Positions 61,279 through 64,000 of a stretch of DNA of 64,000 nt are shown piece after piece. Position 1 is the stretch's first letter, and every line of letters starts with the position of its first letter. Source of the DNA: an uncultured Prevotella sp. (lineage in GTDB: Bacteria; Bacteroidota; Bacteroidia; Bacteroidales; Bacteroidaceae); the NCBI GenBank assembly GCA_900550365.1, contig URRR01000004.1, forward strand, positions 1 to 64,000, read 5' to 3'. Below the pieces are notes generated by a model. It made no database searches. It had not been told where the DNA came from and was given only the letters and a program-made list of their open reading frames with translations. Both the position numbers and the translations under genes were made by a program.

Positions 61279-62046
61279 ATGCGTAACAAACTGATTTACT
61301 GCGGACTTATGTCCCTATCACTGGCCGCCTCCTCCTGCTCGTCGGGCTACAGGATAACCGGCTTTGAGCGGTCAAGAATACTCGTTGACAGCACTTCTGA
61401 CGCAACGCCCGACAAGGACGTGGCAGACTTCATCACGCCTTACAGGCAGCATGTAGACAGCATCATGAGCCCCGTTGTAGGCCGCACGGCCTGCTACATG
61501 AGCGCGAGCAGACCTGAAAGCACGCTCTCAAACCTGCTGGCCGACATTCTGATATGGTGCGGCAAGGACTATGACGAGCGCCCTGACTTTGCCGTCTACA
61601 ACATGGGAGGCATACGCTCGGCCTTCGCCAAGGGCGACGTTACATACGGCGACGTGCTTGACGTGGCTCCGTTTGAGAACAAAATATGCTTCTTAACACT
61701 GACCGGCGACAAGGTGCTTGAGCTGTTTGCCCAGATAGCCGCTACCGGCGGAGAGGGCGTCAGCCACGGCGTTGAGCTGCGCATAACCAACGACGGCAGG
61801 CTGAAAAGCGCACGGCTGAACGGCGGGGAGATAATAACTGGAAAGAAATACCGTGTGGCAACGCTTGACTATCTGGCGCAAGGCAATGACAACCTGACGG
61901 CTTTCAAGGCATCAACTGACGTGAAGTCGCCGCAGAGCAAGGACAACAACGTAAGATTCATCATCATGAGATACATGAAGGAGAAGATGAATCAGGGAAT
62001 GGAAGTGGAATCAAGAATAGAAGGACGAATCAAAACTGAAAACTGA
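61279..62046 (+). CDS. 5'-nucleotidase C-terminal domain lipoprotein
   Basis: A 255-residue protein with a lipobox (ASSC) that contains only the substrate-binding C-terminal domain of the 5'-nucleotidase (UshA) family: ESTLSNLLADILIWC, AVYNMGGIRSAF, VTYGDVLDVAPFENKI and YLAQGNDNLTAF. The Asn/Arg of NMGGIRS and the aromatic residues used to stack the base are present in the usual order. The catalytic metallophosphoesterase domain is encoded by the next gene (TGATG overlap), so the two chains probably work together in nucleotide or sugar-nucleotide hydrolysis. Confidence 0.92.
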   Translation: MRNKLIYCGLMSLSLAASSCSSGYRITGFERSRILVDSTSDATPDKDVADFITPYRQHVDSIMSPVVGRTACYMSASRPESTLSNLLADILIWCGKDYDERPDFAVYNMGGIRSAFAKGDVTYGDVLDVAPFENKICFLTLTGDKVLELFAQIAATGGEGVSHGVELRITNDGRLKSARLNGGEIITGKKYRVATLDYLAQGNDNLTAFKASTDVKSPQSKDNNVRFIIMRYMKEKMNQGMEVESRIEGRIKTEN

Positions 62047-62888
62047 TGAAACGCTTAATCACAATATTAATAATGGCCGCAGCCATAACGGCCGGCATGC
62101 AGGCAAGGAGCAAAAAGCTCGTGATACTGCACACGAACGATACCCACAGCTGCATATTTCCGCTCAATCCCAACCTCGCCGACACCCTGCTGGCAGGACG
62201 GGGCGGCTTCATACGGCGCGCTGAAATTATCAGACAAGAGCGCCGGAGCGAGCCTGAACTGCTGCTGCTCGACAGCGGTGACTTCTCGCAAGGCTCGCCT
62301 TATTACACCTTATATAAAGGAGATGTGGAGATAGGACTGATGAACCTGATGGGCTATGATGCCGCAACGATAGGCAACCATGAGTTTGACTTCGGCGTGG
62401 AGAACATGGCGCGCCTGTTCAGGAAGGCCGACTTCCCTATCGTATGCGCCAATTACGACTTTACGGGCACGGCTCTCGAGGACATCGTGAAGCCTTACGT
62501 GATATTAAAGCGCAACGGAGTGAAGATAGGAATATTCGGCCTTTCGCCCAGACTTGACGGCCTCGTGCTGGCCGAGTCGTGTGCCGGAGTGAAATATAAC
62601 GACCCGGTAAAGGCGGCCAATGACGTGGCACGGCTGCTCAAGGAGAAAGAGAAATGCGACGTGGTGATATGCCTCTCTCATCTCGGCTGGGACATCTTCG
62701 GCCTTGACGACACGGAGCTGGCAGAGCAGACGAGAAACATAGATATCGTGCTGGGCGGCCATTCCCACTCTTATTTTGACAGTCTGAAATACAGGAAAAA
62801 CCTTGACGGCAAGGACGTTCCTAACGACCAGAACGGCAAGCACGGCATCTTCATAGGAAAGATAACCGTCAATCTCGAAAGCCGCTGA
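62046..62888 (+). CDS. 5'-nucleotidase N-terminal metallophosphoesterase domain protein
   Basis: A 280-residue secreted protein (signal peptide ending MQARS) with the dimetal site motifs LHTNDTHSCIFP, LLDSGDFSQGS, IGNHEFDFGVENM, CLSHLGWDIFG and VLGGHSHSYF. It supplies the catalytic half of a UshA-type enzyme; the substrate-binding half is the gene just upstream. Start and stop of the pair overlap by one base. A 22-bp-period array follows closely after the stop. Confidence 0.93.
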   Translation: MKRLITILIMAAAITAGMQARSKKLVILHTNDTHSCIFPLNPNLADTLLAGRGGFIRRAEIIRQERRSEPELLLLDSGDFSQGSPYYTLYKGDVEIGLMNLMGYDAATIGNHEFDFGVENMARLFRKADFPIVCANYDFTGTALEDIVKPYVILKRNGVKIGIFGLSPRLDGLVLAESCAGVKYNDPVKAANDVARLLKEKEKCDVVICLSHLGWDIFGLDDTELAEQTRNIDIVLGGHSHSYFDSLKYRKNLDGKDVPNDQNGKHGIFIGKITVNLESR

Positions 62889-62903
62889 TACTGACGCTTT
62901 TCC

Positions 62904-62984
62904 CAAAGACGGCCTTTCGCGTTGTAAAAGGCCGTCTTTTACACGCCAAAAGGCCACCTTTTGCAGTGCGAAAGGTGGCCTTTT
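62904..62984. repeat. 22-bp-period palindromic array, locus 9 (4 units)
   Basis: Units at 62904, 62926, 62948 and 62970. Units 1/2 pair as AAAGACGGCCTTT / AAAGGCCGTCTTT, and units 3/4 as AAAAGGCCACCTTTT / AAAGGTGGCCTTTT. The second pair differs from the first by matched changes on both sides. It lies between two same-strand genes, 16 bp after the phosphoesterase stop. Confidence 0.93.
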
Positions 62985-63055
62985 GGAATTATGAAAATTC
63001 ACTATTCACATCCCGCCGACAAAATATTAAGCGGATATCGCCGTTATATAGTATA

Positions 63056-63799
63056 ATGAGAAAACTGTTTTCTATAATAATCTTACTGTCTGCGGCAATC
63101 GCCGCGGCCGCCCAGGGCAACGCCGTGCAGAACAGGCCGTACACTGACCTGCGCCCGTTCCACTTCGGCGTGGTGATAGGCACGCACTTCCAGGACATTG
63201 AGTTCAGCAACATAGGGCCGCAGATGATAACCAACGCCGACGGCACGCAGACGGAGACTCTCATCACATGCGACCAGGACCGCTGGGACATGGGCTTCAA
63301 CGTAGGCGTGCTCGGCGAGTTCAGGCTAAGCCAGCACTTTGCCTTCCGCATAGCTCCTACGCTGTATTTCGGCAACCGCCACCTGACCCTATACAACCAT
63401 ACTGACCACCTGGAGAACGGCGAGCCGATAACGCAGACGCAGGACATGAAGACTATCTACATAGGCTCGCCGCTCAACCTGCTGTTCGCTGCCCCGCGGC
63501 TTGACAACGCCCGCCCGTACATCATGGCTGGCGTAAGCCCCATGATAAATCTATCGGGCGGCGACAATGACTACGTAAAGCTGAAGAGATATGACGTATT
63601 CCTTGAAGTAGGACTTGGATGCGACATCTACCTGCCATTCTTCAAGCTGCGCCCCGAGCTGAAATTCTGTTACAGTCTGATAAACAGCCTCGACACGAAA
63701 CACGCCGACAGGCTGCGTGATGACAACATGAAGATGTATGCCCGCTCGATAAACGAGGCGCACAGCAAGATGATAGTACTATCGTTCTACTTTGAATGA
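63056..63799 (+). CDS. porT: PorT-family outer-membrane beta-barrel protein
   Basis: About 247 residues with signal peptide MRKLFSIIILLSAAIAAAAQ, then a beta-barrel of alternating strands (FHFGVVIGTHFQDIEFSN, FAFRIAPTLYFGNRHLTLY, MAGVSPMINLSGGDNDYVKL) ending KMIVLSFYFE with the terminal aromatic residue expected of an outer-membrane protein. The pattern matches PorT, needed for type IX secretion in Porphyromonas. The open frame extends 30 codons upstream, but those codons fall in the repeat array, so I start at ATG 63056. Confidence 0.85.
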   Translation: MRKLFSIIILLSAAIAAAAQGNAVQNRPYTDLRPFHFGVVIGTHFQDIEFSNIGPQMITNADGTQTETLITCDQDRWDMGFNVGVLGEFRLSQHFAFRIAPTLYFGNRHLTLYNHTDHLENGEPITQTQDMKTIYIGSPLNLLFAAPRLDNARPYIMAGVSPMINLSGGDNDYVKLKRYDVFLEVGLGCDIYLPFFKLRPELKFCYSLINSLDTKHADRLRDDNMKMYARSINEAHSKMIVLSFYFE

Positions 63800-63941
63800 A
63801 AACGCACCCTGCGCCGGTCCCTGATAACGGCAGACACAATACGCAATAACAGCACTCACGGCCGCCAATAACGAACGCCGCTGACTGCTGTTCTTTTTAC
63901 AGGCTTTTTATCGGCATTAAGCGTTAAACAATCTAAAAAGG

Positions 63942-63983
63942 AATACCTAAAAGTAGGTATTAAGGATAAATATATTACCTTTG
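63942..63983 (+). promoter_or_regulatory. palindromic operator-like site and -7 box near window end
   Basis: AATACCTAAAAGTAGGTATT (63942-63961) is a perfect 8+4+8 inverted repeat placed where a -33 element would be, 14 nt ahead of the -7 box TACCTTTG (63976-63983). The half-site AAAAGTAGG recurs at 63992-64000. The regulated gene lies beyond the window. Confidence 0.6.
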
Positions 63984-64000
63984 CAGTGTACAAAAGTAGG

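Overview
The window is a chromosomal segment of a Bacteroidota bacterium, most likely a Prevotella-like member of the Bacteroidales. The evidence is Bacteroides-type promoters (TTG, 19-20 nt, TAnnTTTG) ahead of many genes, T9SS/gliding-family genes (gldH, porT), a CarboxypepD-regulatory TonB receptor, a split 5'-nucleotidase, and the gene orders tig/clpP/clpX/recQ, guaB/PPIase/PPIase/OstA-like/mutL and holB/ricT/gldH. The genus is an inference. I see no phage, insertion sequence, CRISPR or defence locus.

Layout. 1-0.4 kb: two tRNA-Val(UAC) genes, the first cut by the window edge. 0.5-18.7 kb (all minus strand): an OmpA-family protein, mutL, a small membrane protein, an OstA/LptA-like protein, two parvulin PPIases, guaB, a PL1 pectate lyase, recQ, clpX, clpP and tig. 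19-25 kb: a MATE exporter behind a structured leader, lptB, an MlaE/MlaF pair and a secreted choloylglycine-hydrolase-family enzyme. 25-35 kb: a secreted protein of unknown function, a gamma carbonic anhydrase, a TonB receptor paired with an internally duplicated lipoprotein, an NlpC/P60 peptidase and a CapA-like lipoprotein. 35-47 kb: priA, an AraC regulator, a GNAT-like protein, parE, an S41 protease, ybeY, coaD and ruvB. 47-56 kb: a stand-alone AICAR transformylase, a possible small basic protein, gldH, ricT, holB, a sugar porter, a second MATE protein and a DUF4251 protein. 56-64 kb: dnaE, trxA, rplS, the two halves of a 5'-nucleotidase and porT.

Most genes are ordinary housekeeping and envelope genes. 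The unusual content is between genes. Nine intergenic regions carry an array of a 15-nt palindromic unit (consensus AAAAGRCSGYCTTTT and its complement) repeated at an exact 22-bp period, usually four units. Adjacent units are mostly reverse complements of each other and keep that pairing through compensatory changes. Six of the eight divergent intergenic regions contain an array, always between the two outward promoters; none of the seven convergent regions does. A second family of purine-rich (GGAGTAA/GGAGTTAA) tracts forms large inverted repeats, mostly at gene 3' ends. Two near-identical ~300-bp elements containing both families lie in opposite orientation 7.4 kb apart.

Where a predicted reading frame ran upstream over a promoter, I moved the start codon downstream (lptB, TonB receptor, AraC regulator, second MATE, dnaE). 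For several others I replaced a TTG or unsupported upstream start with the ATG that begins a signal peptide or gives an ATGA overlap. All functional names come from reading motifs and context; no database search was run.
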